Source of the DNA: Paludibacteraceae bacterium | GTDB lineage: Bacteria > Bacteroidota > Bacteroidia > Bacteroidales > Paludibacteraceae | NCBI GenBank assembly: GCA_017646805.1 | Contig: JAGCLW010000027.1 | Location: forward strand, 1 to 63,841 | Length of the DNA: 63,841 nt | Direction of reading: 5' to 3' | Shown: piece after piece, positions 56,234-63,841 of the stretch | How positions within the stretch are numbered: the first letter of the stretch is position 1 | How the letters are laid out: each line of letters opens with the position of its first letter | Notes under the pieces: generated by a model | Databases searched by the model: none | Seen by the model: the letters and a program-made list of their open reading frames with translations, nothing else | Told to the model about the DNA's origin: nothing | Made by a program: the position numbers and the translations under genes

Positions 56234-57328
56234 ATGAAAAAACTACTTAATGAATCATACTCGTTCACTACCATCGAGATGTTTATCCATTGCTTGGCTT
56301 GGGGATTATTATTTTTCACTCCATTTATTCTTTTTGAACGAGGAATAGACATTCAAATTCCTGACGATTTTCTTTTTAAACTACACTCCATTCTTCCCAT
56401 AGAATTTATCATTCTATTTTACCTCAACTATTTATTTTTCATTCCTCAATTTTTATTTAAACCCGGAAAATTAAATAAAAGCATTTTTATTTTAGTAAAC
56501 ATTATTGTAATTTTTCTAAAAAACAGTTTTGTACATTTTTACTACATTCCTCATTTCATTACGCCTGAAGTTTTGGATTTAGTACAACAAGATATTGGTG
56601 TTTTAAAACCGGAAAACGATTTTCTTTCTCCATTTTTGCGAGACATATTTTTTTCTGTCGCCATCGTATTTATCACAATAATTATCAAAATCGCTTTACG
56701 AACAAAACGAGAACAATATATCTCTTCTCTTGCCGACAAAGCACGAATGGAAGCTGAAATAAAAAATCTTCGTTGCCAACTTTCGCCTCATTTTATGCTC
56801 AATACGCTCAACAACATTTATGCACTGATTGAATTTGATCAAAAAAAAGCACAAGAGGCGGTAAAAAATCTGAGCATTCTGCTTCGCCACATGATTTACA
56901 ATACAAACGACAACGAAGAAAAACTATCAAATCTCGTCAAGATTGTTCATCAATACGTCAATCTAATGCGATTGAGATTTAGCAAAGAAGTGGAAATTGA
57001 AGAAGATTACGATGTAAAAGAAAACAACGAGATAAAAATTGCTCACATGCTGATTATTCCTTTGATAGAAAATGCTTTTAAACACGGTGTTTCGCCTTCA
57101 AAGAAAAGTATCATTCGCATCAAAATCAAAGAAATCTCGGACAAAGAAATGTATTATTGCATTTCAAACACAAATCACTCAAAAAAAGACACAAATCGTA
57201 GCGATTCCGGAATTGGACTTGAAAACTTAGCTCGAAGACTTGAACTTCTTTATCCGGGACAACATATCTGGGAAAAAACAGAAAATGAAGAATGGTATGT
57301 TTCAAAAATCATTATCCGAAAACAATAA
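56234..57328 (+). CDS. LytS/YehU-type sensor histidine kinase
   Basis: A 364-residue membrane kinase with four N-terminal helices (to about residue 160), a short coiled linker and the His_kinase domain with the phospho-acceptor in LRCQLSPHFMLNTLNN, then an N box in PLIENAFKHGVSPSK and a G box DSGIGLENLARRLELLY. No extracytoplasmic sensor domain is seen. It starts at the ATG following a consensus promoter and precedes the LytTR regulator by 17 nt. Confidence 0.93.
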   Translation: MKKLLNESYSFTTIEMFIHCLAWGLLFFTPFILFERGIDIQIPDDFLFKLHSILPIEFIILFYLNYLFFIPQFLFKPGKLNKSIFILVNIIVIFLKNSFVHFYYIPHFITPEVLDLVQQDIGVLKPENDFLSPFLRDIFFSVAIVFITIIIKIALRTKREQYISSLADKARMEAEIKNLRCQLSPHFMLNTLNNIYALIEFDQKKAQEAVKNLSILLRHMIYNTNDNEEKLSNLVKIVHQYVNLMRLRFSKEVEIEEDYDVKENNEIKIAHMLIIPLIENAFKHGVSPSKKSIIRIKIKEISDKEMYYCISNTNHSKKDTNRSDSGIGLENLARRLELLYPGQHIWEKTENEEWYVSKIIIRKQ

Positions 57329-57345
57329 TAAAAAAGAAAAATATT

Positions 57346-58095
57346 ATGATCACGTTATCTTGTGCAATTATTGACGACGAACCATTGGCTCTCGATTTGC
57401 TTGAAAGTTATATCAAAAAAACGCCAATGTTACATTTAATTGGTCGTTATTCCAACGGACTACAAGCCATGTATGATTTAGAATCGACACCCGTTGATTT
57501 GATTTTTTTGGACATTCAAATGCCCGAAATTTCCGGAATAGAATTGGCAAGACGATTTGGAGAAAATGTCAAAATAATTTTCACGACAGCATTTTCTCAA
57601 TACGCCATAGAAGGCTACAAAGTCAATGCTCTTGATTATCTGCTAAAACCAATCACATATTCCGATTTTCTTCAATCCGTTGGCAAAGCCGTGACGTGGT
57701 ACGAAATGAAAACCGATGCCAATAGATTCCGACTAACGCTTGAAGAAGAAATCCAAAATCCTATTGATGAAAATTGTATTTTCGTCCGTAGCGAACGACG
57801 TCTGGTAAAAATTGATTTATCCAAAGTCCTTTATATCGAAGGAATGAAAAATTACGCAAGGATATTTCTTGAAAATCAAGAAAATCCAATAGTGACAATT
57901 TCCACGTTGAAATCCCTTGTAGAATTTCTCCCTTCAGACCGATTTTTGCGAGTACAACGCTCCTACATCGTTCAAATTTCCAAGATTCGAATAATAAAAA
58001 ATAATTTCATCGTCTTTGGCAATTTTGAAGTTCCAATAGGAGAAGCATATCGTGATGAATTTGAAAAATATTTAAAAAACAAACGACCTGAATAA
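57346..58095 (+). CDS. LytTR-family response regulator
   Basis: A 249-residue regulator: receiver domain (CAIIDDEPLALDLLESYI, phospho-Asp in LIFLDIQMPEISG, Lys in YLLKPI) and a C-terminal LytTR DNA-binding domain (FVRSERRLVKIDLSKVLYI, then FLRVQRSYIVQISKI). The ATG chosen is 57346 (MITLSCAIIDDE); the longer frame starts inside the kinase gene. Partner of the upstream LytS-type kinase. Targets cannot be named. Confidence 0.94.
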   Translation: MITLSCAIIDDEPLALDLLESYIKKTPMLHLIGRYSNGLQAMYDLESTPVDLIFLDIQMPEISGIELARRFGENVKIIFTTAFSQYAIEGYKVNALDYLLKPITYSDFLQSVGKAVTWYEMKTDANRFRLTLEEEIQNPIDENCIFVRSERRLVKIDLSKVLYIEGMKNYARIFLENQENPIVTISTLKSLVEFLPSDRFLRVQRSYIVQISKIRIIKNNFIVFGNFEVPIGEAYRDEFEKYLKNKRPE

Positions 58096-58155
58096 CAATC
58101 AAAAAAACAAGCTTTGCAATCTTTCAATGCAAGCCCATTTCTCATTTTTTTCACA

Positions 58156-58521
58156 ATGGCAAACCATAACGAATTAGGCAAAGATGGAGAATTCTTTGCC
58201 CAACAATATTTAGAAAAAAACGGATACAAAATTCGTCATGTCAATTGGCGAACGGGGAAACTTGAAATCGATATTGTCGCAGAAAAAGACAATTTGTTGG
58301 TGATTGTTGAAGTGAAGACGAGATCTACTTCTTTTTGGAACGAGCCGTCGCAAGCCGTTGATGCAAAAAAGATTAAAAACCTTGTCAATGCAACGCATTA
58401 TTATATTTTGGAAAATAACTTGAACCTCGATGTTCGATTCGATGTCATAAGTTTAATTCCGGAAAAAGAATCTTACAAAATAGAACACATCGAAAACGCA
58501 TTTATTCCACCAATAAATTAA
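58156..58521 (+). CDS. YraN-family (UPF0102) nuclease-fold protein
   Basis: A 121-residue restriction-endonuclease-like fold protein. Start MANHNELGKDGEFFAQQYLE (58156), followed by INWR-type NWRTGKLEIDIVAEKDNLLV and EVKTRS, which carry the D-ExK metal site. The biological role of YraN is still unclear; it may act on branched DNA. It lies 60 nt after the response regulator. Confidence 0.93.
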   Translation: MANHNELGKDGEFFAQQYLEKNGYKIRHVNWRTGKLEIDIVAEKDNLLVIVEVKTRSTSFWNEPSQAVDAKKIKNLVNATHYYILENNLNLDVRFDVISLIPEKESYKIEHIENAFIPPIN

Positions 58522-58599
58522 AAGATTTTTCTCATTTTTTCACAATCATTTTTCCATATCAAGAAATGTCCTTTCGCCAAGGATTAAGCATTCTATTTC

Positions 58600-58630
58600 T
58601 TTGTTTTCTTTTAAAATCTTTCTATCTTTG
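58600..58630 (+). promoter_or_regulatory. promoter upstream of the DUF3467 gene
   Basis: -33 TTTG (58600-58603), 19-nt spacer, -7 TATCTTTG (58623-58630), 27 nt before the ATG at 58658: a full consensus promoter for the run DUF3467-DUF1599-DoxX-like-tpiA. Confidence 0.7.
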
Positions 58631-58657
58631 TGAATCACTAAAAAAGCGAAAATAATC

Positions 58658-58963
58658 ATGGGAAAAAAAATGAATAAAATTGACATTTCCGACGAAGTCA
58701 TAGACGGAACATACGCCAATTTAGCAATTGTCACACATTCGCCAAGCGACTTTGTAATTGACTTTGCGTTAGCTGTTCCGGGTCGAGAAAATCCCAAAGT
58801 AAAATCCCGTATCATTCTCTCTCCCGAACATGCAAAACGTATCCTATTTGCACTTCAAGACAACATAAAAAGTTATGAAAATCAATTTGGCAAAATTGAA
58901 ACTTTAAACGAAAAACGAGACTTAGAAAAAATAATTTCCCCATTCAGTGGTGGTGAAGCATAA
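58658..58963 (+). CDS. DUF3467 protein
   Basis: A 101-residue protein of the DUF3467 family. The core is ISDEVIDGTYANLAIVTHSP, SDFVIDFALAVPG and the RIILSPEHAKRILFAL helix. Such small proteins occur across Bacteroidota; their function is not known. It is the first gene after a consensus promoter, 26 nt before the DUF1599 gene. A start four residues downstream (MNK) is equally possible. Confidence 0.88.
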   Translation: MGKKMNKIDISDEVIDGTYANLAIVTHSPSDFVIDFALAVPGRENPKVKSRIILSPEHAKRILFALQDNIKSYENQFGKIETLNEKRDLEKIISPFSGGEA

Positions 58964-58989
58964 AACGATAATTTTAGAAAAGAAAAAAA

Positions 58990-59532
58990 ATGAACACAGA
59001 ACAACAATTTGATGAAGCAATTGCTCTTTGTCGAGACGTTTATGCTAAAAAACTAAAAGACTACGGAGCTGCGTGGAGAATTCTTCGTCCTTCATCATTG
59101 ACTGATCAAATTTTTATCAAAGCCAATCGAATTCGTACACTCGAAACAAAAGAAGCCAAAATAAACGAAGGTATTCGTTCTGAATTGATCGGCATTGTCA
59201 ATTATGCCATCATGGGCTTAATTCAACTTGAAATAGGATTTGCCGACAAAGACGACATGTCTGTCGAAACAGCATTGGAATGGTATGACAAAAAAATGAA
59301 ACTTACTCGCGATTTAATGCTTGCCAAAAATCATGATTACGATGAAGCTTGGCGTTCGATGCGAACAGAATCATATACAGACTTAATCCTAATGAAATTA
59401 TATCGCACAAAACAAATTGAAGACAACAACGGACAAACGATCATTTCGGAAGGAATCGACGCAAACTATATGGATATGATCAATTACGCAATGTTTGGAC
59501 TAATAAAAATACAAGAAGAAAAATGTCAATAA
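58990..59532 (+). CDS. DUF1599 (tandem) protein
   Basis: A 180-residue protein with two copies of a DUF1599 unit. The repeats are seen as LKDYGAAWRILRPSSLTDQIFIK with NYAIMGLIQL, and HDYDEAWRSMRTESYTDLIL with NYAMFGLIKI. The motif is rich in conserved Tyr, Asp and Trp and might bind a nucleotide or nucleic acid, as in MazG-like helical folds, but no activity is established. It overlaps the next gene by 10 nt. Confidence 0.88.
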   Translation: MNTEQQFDEAIALCRDVYAKKLKDYGAAWRILRPSSLTDQIFIKANRIRTLETKEAKINEGIRSELIGIVNYAIMGLIQLEIGFADKDDMSVETALEWYDKKMKLTRDLMLAKNHDYDEAWRSMRTESYTDLILMKLYRTKQIEDNNGQTIISEGIDANYMDMINYAMFGLIKIQEEKCQ

Positions 59533-60773
59533 AAACCATTTTATATTGGATCGCACGAATTATTGTTGGTGCTGTTTTTACCTTTTCCGGATTTGTCAAA
59601 GCAATTGATCCTTGGGGATTTACGTACAAAATCCAAGATTATTTGGCCGCAATGGGAGACGCAATGACAATCTTTTCCGATTTAGCCTTTGCCGGAGCCG
59701 TTGTTTTATCCGCAATAGAATTAGTTGTCGGACTTTGTCTAATCTTTGGAATACGAACAAAAGAATCATCTTGGATTGCAGCACTTCTAATGCTCTTTAT
59801 GACACCACTTACATTATGGATTGCGTTAGAAAATCCCGTACAAGATTGCGGTTGCTTTGGAGATGCTTTAATCATTGACAATTGGACAACATTCTGGAAA
59901 AATGTTGTTTTGTGCATTTTCATTGCATACCTTTTGTTTCAGGCAAAAAATTTCAAATCTACAATTTCCACTCAAAAACAATGGTTATTTGTCGGCTATT
60001 CTTTGATTTTTTCAATAGCATTATCCATCTATTGTTATTGTTATTTGCCAATCATAGATTTTCGTCCATATCACATTGGAGCCAACATAGAAGAAGGAAT
60101 GTCCATTCCTGACGATGCCGAACAAGACATCTACGACATCAAATTAATTTACGAACGAAATGGAGAGCAACAAATTGTTTCTTTAGAAGAATACGATCAA
60201 CTCGATTCTACGTGGCAATTTGTCGATCAACAAACCACTCTGATAAAAAAAGGATATGAACCTCCTATTCATGACTTCACGATTGACACAGAAGAAGACG
60301 GAGATATTACAGAAGAAATTCTTGCCGACGACAACTATACATTCATCATTGTAGCCTACGATCTTACTTTGATGAATCGTTCTGAAGAAGTAATGAATCA
60401 ATTACGAGACTTGGCGGAATTTGCCGATGAACAAAACTATCGATGCATACTTCTCACGGCTTCCATTCCAACAGACATTGAAAAATTCAAAGAGGAATTG
60501 GATTCTGACAATGTAATCTTTGCGACAACGGATAAAATCACACTGAAAACAATTGTTCGTGACAATCCAGGCGTACTTTTGATAAAAGATGCAACCATTT
60601 TCAACAAATGGTGCGTCAATACTTTGCCGGAATTCGAACAACCTCTTGAAAGTTCAGAATTTGCAACAATTGCAAATCCTCATGAAACACAAAATGTGCT
60701 ATTGGTCATTCTTTTTTACCTTTTCTCAATCGCAATTGTCATGTTTTTTGACAAAAGAAAAAAGAAAAATTAA
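59523..60773 (+). CDS. BT_3928-type membrane protein with DoxX-like domain
   Basis: A 416-residue protein: N-terminal DoxX-like four-helix domain (FTFSGFVKAIDPWGFTYK to about residue 150, with DCGCFGDAL typical of the MauE/DoxX group), a fifth helix, and a soluble thioredoxin-like domain (about 250-375; no CxxC visible) before a final helix. The family is known from Bacteroides under the name BT_3928. It may help reduce or protect envelope proteins; the role is inferred. The gene order before tpiA is conserved in Bacteroidota. Confidence 0.88.
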   Translation: MSIKTILYWIARIIVGAVFTFSGFVKAIDPWGFTYKIQDYLAAMGDAMTIFSDLAFAGAVVLSAIELVVGLCLIFGIRTKESSWIAALLMLFMTPLTLWIALENPVQDCGCFGDALIIDNWTTFWKNVVLCIFIAYLLFQAKNFKSTISTQKQWLFVGYSLIFSIALSIYCYCYLPIIDFRPYHIGANIEEGMSIPDDAEQDIYDIKLIYERNGEQQIVSLEEYDQLDSTWQFVDQQTTLIKKGYEPPIHDFTIDTEEDGDITEEILADDNYTFIIVAYDLTLMNRSEEVMNQLRDLAEFADEQNYRCILLTASIPTDIEKFKEELDSDNVIFATTDKITLKTIVRDNPGVLLIKDATIFNKWCVNTLPEFEQPLESSEFATIANPHETQNVLLVILFYLFSIAIVMFFDKRKKKN

Positions 60774-60821
60774 AATTCTTCAAACAAAAAAATATTAACC
60801 TTTTTTAAAATTCAACATATT

Positions 60822-61577
60822 ATGAGAAAAAATATTGTAGCAGGAAACTGGAAAATGAACAAAAATCTTGCAGAAGGACTTGAATTAGCAAAAGCCGTTG
60901 AACAATCGCTTCAAAACACAAAAGTAAATTGTGAAGTAATCATCGGAACGCCATTCATTCACCTTGCTACGGTAGCTCAAACTATCGACACTTCTGTTTT
61001 GAAAGTATCAGCACAAAATTGTGCAGACAAAGTTTCCGGAGCATACACCGGCGAAGTTAGTGCGGCAATGGTCGCTTCTACAGGAGCATCTCACGTCATT
61101 CTTGGACATTCCGAACGTCGTGCTTATTATCATGAAACATACGACATTTTGAAAGAAAAAGTTCTTTTGGCATTGGAAAACAATTTGACTCCTATCTTCT
61201 GCATTGGAGAAGTCAAAGAAGAACGAGAAGCAAACAAACAAAATGAAGTAGTAAAAGCACAATTGGAAGGTTCAGTATTCAATCTTTCGGCAGAAGATTT
61301 TTCAAAAATCGTACTTGCTTACGAACCTGTTTGGGCAATTGGAACAGGCTTGACGGCAACGCCTCAACAAGCACAAGAAATCCACGCTTACATACGTTCG
61401 TTGATTGCTGAAAAATATGGCAACGAAATTGCCGAAAACACAACAATCCTTTATGGAGGAAGTTGCAAACCAAGCAATGCGAAAGAATTATTTGCAAATC
61501 CTGACGTAGACGGAGGCTTAATCGGCGGAGCGGCTCTTAAAGCAGAAGACTTTATGGGAATCGTAACTGCATTTTAA
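60822..61577 (+). CDS. tpiA: triose-phosphate isomerase
   Basis: Interconverts dihydroxyacetone phosphate and glyceraldehyde 3-phosphate. The 251-residue TIM barrel has NWKMN at the N-terminus, catalytic His in LGHSERR and catalytic Glu in [12 protein letters not shown], then the phosphate loop [11 protein letters not shown]. Follows the DoxX-like gene by 48 nt. Confidence 0.98.
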   Translation: MRKNIVAGNWKMNKNLAEGLELAKAVEQSLQNTKVNCEVIIGTPFIHLATVAQTIDTSVLKVSAQNCADKVSGAYTGEVSAAMVASTGASHVILGHSERRAYYHETYDILKEKVLLALENNLTPIFCIGEVKEEREANKQNEVVKAQLEGSVFNLSAEDFSKIVLAYEPVWAIGTGLTATPQQAQEIHAYIRSLIAEKYGNEIAENTTILYGGSCKPSNAKELFANPDVDGGLIGGAALKAEDFMGIVTAF

Positions 61578-61602
61578 TAAAATTTAGAAAAAACAAAAAA
61601 AA

Positions 61603-62352
61603 GTGTTTATACTTGATTTTTTTAAAACAATCGGACGATACACTCTTTTGATGAAAAAAGTTTTTTCTCGTCCGGACAAATGGAAAATGACATTTCGACA
61701 AATCGTCATTGAAATGGAAACTCTCGGACTTAGTTCTTTGGGAATTGTTTTCATCATTTCAATTTTTATTGGAGCAATCATGACGATTCAATTAAAATTG
61801 AACACCAGCAATCCTCTTTTGCCCGAAGAAATGACCGGATATGCAACACGTGACACGTTGCTATTGGAATTTTCGTCTACCATTATGTGTTTGATTTTAG
61901 CAGGAAAAGTAGGTTCCAATATTGCTTCCGAAATCGGTTCCATGCGAATCACAGAACAAATTGATGCGTTAGAAATTATGGGAATAAATTCTGCAAATTA
62001 TTTGATTTTCCCTAAAATCGTCGCTTTTGTTTTGATGATTCCATGTTTGGTTGTCATGAGTATGGCAGTAGGCTTATTTGGTGGATACTGCGTCGGAGTA
62101 TTTTCTGATATTATATCCTCCGTTGCTTATATTGGCGGTATTCAATTGTGGTTTATTCCATATTACGTTTTTTATTCCATTGTAAAATCTTTGGTTTTTG
62201 CTTTCATCATTACATCGGTATCTTCATATTACGGATATTATGCGTATGGAGGAGCTCTTGACGTAGGGAAAGCAAGTACGAATGCCGTTGTAAATAGTAG
62301 CATTCTTATTTTGTTATCAAATCTTGTAATTACAAACTTTATGCTTGTCTGA
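61603..62352 (+). CDS. ABC transporter permease, MlaE family
   Basis: A 249-residue inner-membrane permease of the MlaE/YrbE type that moves phospholipids between membranes. It starts with a GTG at 61603, has an N-terminal amphipathic helix and five to six helices, with TRDTLLLEFSSTIMCLILAGKVGSNIASE split across the conserved EQIDALEIMGINSANYLIFPK region. It is followed by its ATPase after 20 nt. No MlaD-type MCE protein is encoded next to the pair here. Confidence 0.93.
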   Translation: MFILDFFKTIGRYTLLMKKVFSRPDKWKMTFRQIVIEMETLGLSSLGIVFIISIFIGAIMTIQLKLNTSNPLLPEEMTGYATRDTLLLEFSSTIMCLILAGKVGSNIASEIGSMRITEQIDALEIMGINSANYLIFPKIVAFVLMIPCLVVMSMAVGLFGGYCVGVFSDIISSVAYIGGIQLWFIPYYVFYSIVKSLVFAFIITSVSSYYGYYAYGGALDVGKASTNAVVNSSILILLSNLVITNFMLV

Positions 62353-62372
62353 AAAAACACTCTCTACAAACC

Positions 62373-63146
62373 ATGATTGAATTAATTGATGTACATAAAA
62401 CATTTGATGGCAATGAAGTTCTAAAAGGAATTTCAACAACCTTTGAAGAAGGAAAAACAAACCTGATTATCGGACAAAGTGGTTCGGGGAAAACCGTTTT
62501 GATGAAAAGCGTCATCGGACTTCACCAAATCGAACAAGGAAAAATCCTTTACGATGGAAGAAATATCCCAAACATGAATTCCGGACAATTGCGAGAATTA
62601 AGAAAAGAAATGGGAATGCTATTTCAAGGATCCGCATTATTTGATTTCATGCCCGTCTTAAAAAATGTGATGTTTCCATTGGAAATGTTTTCAAACATGA
62701 CGCAAAAAGAAAAAGAAGAACGAGCAAAATTTTGTTTACAATGCGTAAATCTTGATCCTTCTTGTTTCAATCTTTATCCTTCTGAGATCAGTGGCGGAAT
62801 GCAAAAAAGAGTCGCAATTGCTCGTGCAATAGCTCTAAAACCTCGCTATTTATTTTGCGACGAACCCAACTCCGGATTGGATCCATTTACGTCGCTCGGC
62901 ATCGATCGTTTGATTCACGACATTACCGTTGAATTTAATATGATCACGGTAGTAAATACGCACGATATGAATTCGGTGATGGAAATTGGAGACAACATTG
63001 TTTTTATTCGAAAAGGACACAAAGAATGGCAAGGTTCTTCGGCAAATATTTTTAATTCCGGAAATCAATATTTAGACGAATTTGTATTTGCTTCCAATTT
63101 GAATAAAAAAATCAAACAAGCCAACGATTTGATTATGAATAATTAA
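62373..63146 (+). CDS. ABC transporter ATP-binding protein, MlaF family
   Basis: A 257-residue ATPase partner of the MlaE-type permease. Walker A is GQSGSGKTVLM, signature SGGMQKRVAIARAI, Walker B RYLFCDEPNSGLDP (MlaF-like, with DEPNSGLDP) and the H-loop VNTHDMNSV. Together the two would transport phospholipid with an MCE protein from elsewhere in the genome. Confidence 0.95.
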   Translation: MIELIDVHKTFDGNEVLKGISTTFEEGKTNLIIGQSGSGKTVLMKSVIGLHQIEQGKILYDGRNIPNMNSGQLRELRKEMGMLFQGSALFDFMPVLKNVMFPLEMFSNMTQKEKEERAKFCLQCVNLDPSCFNLYPSEISGGMQKRVAIARAIALKPRYLFCDEPNSGLDPFTSLGIDRLIHDITVEFNMITVVNTHDMNSVMEIGDNIVFIRKGHKEWQGSSANIFNSGNQYLDEFVFASNLNKKIKQANDLIMNN

Positions 63147-63165
63147 CTATAAAAGAAAAAACAAT

Positions 63166-63648
63166 ATGTCGGCATTATCTGTTTTTTTAATGGTTATTGC
63201 AATCCTATGTTTAATCATCGGATTTTTAGGTTGCATCGTCCCTGCCCTACCGGGAGTGCCATTGAGTTTTGTAGCCCTATTATTGCTTCATTTTAGCGGA
63301 GTTGCTACATTTTCTTGGCAATTTTTACTCATTCTTGGACTTATCGTTGTCTTAATTCAAGTGCTTGATTTTTTGATTCCGATGTGGGGAACAAAATATT
63401 TTGGTGGAGGAAGATTAGGATCTATAGGTTGTATCGTCGGCACATTTATCGGAATGTTTTTTCTTCCTTTCGGAATTTTTATCGGACCATTTGTTGGAGC
63501 TGTAATCGGAGAAATTTTAGATGGAAAAAACACAAACGATGCTTTACGAACCGGGTTAGGTTCTTTCATTGGATTTGTCACCGGATTATTTCTTAAATTG
63601 ATAATTTCCGTTGGAGCAATTATTATTTTTGTTTACAAATGTTTATAA
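63166..63648 (+). CDS. DUF456 membrane protein
   Basis: A 160-residue protein with four or five membrane helices and glycine-rich stretches (GCIVPALPGVPLS, GRLGSIGCIVGTFIGMF, FVGAVIGEILDG) typical of DUF456. Function unknown. It ends the plus-strand run and is followed by a strong terminator. Confidence 0.9.
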   Translation: MSALSVFLMVIAILCLIIGFLGCIVPALPGVPLSFVALLLLHFSGVATFSWQFLLILGLIVVLIQVLDFLIPMWGTKYFGGGRLGSIGCIVGTFIGMFFLPFGIFIGPFVGAVIGEILDGKNTNDALRTGLGSFIGFVTGLFLKLIISVGAIIIFVYKCL

Positions 63649-63682
63649 AAATAATTCCAATCATAAAAGCATTCAAGAAGAA

Positions 63683-63716
63683 AAAAAACTCCGTCGCCAA
63701 AGCGACGGAGTTTTTT
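63683..63716. terminator. bidirectional intrinsic terminator
   Basis: Perfect stem CTCCGTCGC / GCGACGGAG extended by A/T pairs, loop CAAA, flanked by A and T runs. It lies between the convergent genes ending at 63648 and 63715. Confidence 0.95.
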
Positions 63717-63841
63717 ATTTTAATATTTCAATACTTTGAGTAGGGAATGCAAACTTCAATCCTGCTTGGTTAAAATCTTCAAGAATGGCAAGATTAACTT
63801 GCGATTGAATTTCAAAAAAATCTTTGTCTTTAAAGATATAA
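63715..63841 (-). CDS. mechanosensitive ion channel protein, 3' end only
   Basis: A minus-strand open frame enters from the right edge and ends with TAA at 63715-63717. The 41 visible C-terminal residues include FEIQSQVNLAILEDFNQAG and end LKFAFPTQSIEILK, the characteristic C-terminus of MscS-type channels (F-x-E-I-x-x-x-I-N-x-x-I-x-x-x-F-x-x-x-x-I-x-x-x-x-P-Q-x pattern). The rest of the gene lies outside the window. Confidence 0.8.
   Translation of the reverse strand, partial: YIFKDKDFFEIQSQVNLAILEDFNQAGLKFAFPTQSIEILK

Overview
This 63.8 kb AT-rich window comes from a member of the Bacteroidota, most likely an anaerobic Bacteroidales. The signs are Bacteroidota-type promoters (-33 TTTG, about 20 nt, -7 TAnnTTTG), no clear Shine-Dalgarno sequences, the beta/epsilon-first ATP synthase operon, and families typical of the phylum (BT_3928-like DoxX protein, DUF1599, DUF3467, TlpA-like lipid-side thioredoxins). 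Energy metabolism is ferredoxin-based (indolepyruvate and 2-oxoglutarate type oxidoreductases), which points to anaerobic amino-acid metabolism. TAG, TAA and TGA all act as ordinary stops.

Layout. 1-3312 (minus): start of the F1Fo ATP synthase operon (atpD, atpC, a small membrane protein, atpB). 3703-8493 (minus): gamma-carbonic anhydrase-like protein, TlpA-like protein, aminopeptidase P and dnaN. 8660-10207 (plus): glyS. 10208-10540: convergent spacer with two gene terminators and a candidate unannotated small RNA that has its own promoter and terminator. 10541-16191 (minus): an aryl-acid module, PaaI thioesterase, iorA, iorB, PLP aminotransferase, paaK and an ACT protein, which would interconvert aromatic amino acids, arylpyruvates and arylacetyl-CoA.

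16246-37778 (minus): a complete-looking Wzx/Wzy capsule or exopolysaccharide locus. In transcription order: wza-like export lipoprotein, wzc-like tyrosine kinase (interrupted by an in-frame amber codon), polyprenyl glycosylphosphotransferase, Wzx flippase, four polysaccharide pyruvyl transferase (PPT) genes interleaved with three FrhB-like iron-sulfur flavoprotein genes, Wzy polymerase, GT2, acetyltransferase, GT4, a gene remnant, a TagA-type transferase, gmd and fcl. The alternating PPT/FrhB pairs are the most unusual biology here: they suggest a redox step coupled to pyruvyl-type decoration of a fucose-containing glycan. A 39-bp direct repeat at one PPT/FrhB junction looks like a duplication that separated two formerly overlapping genes.

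38053-50136 (plus, except gtrA): korAB, a flippase-like membrane protein, a glycerolipid-type acyltransferase, cysE, an RlmL-like methyltransferase, two membrane proteins, rsmA, corA, a DnaQ-like exonuclease and trmN6. 50191-56032 (minus): a GyrI-like protein, a 445-nt spacer containing a 174-nt rod-like inverted repeat (possible 6S-like RNA), a NhaD antiporter, a GlsB/OlsB-like N-acyltransferase, a PAP2-like protein and rpoN. 56234-63648 (plus): a LytS/LytTR two-component pair, yraN, DUF3467, DUF1599, DoxX-like protein, tpiA, MlaE/MlaF-type ABC genes and DUF456. The right edge holds the 3' end of a mechanosensitive channel gene on the minus strand. No tRNA, rRNA, CRISPR array or transposase was seen.
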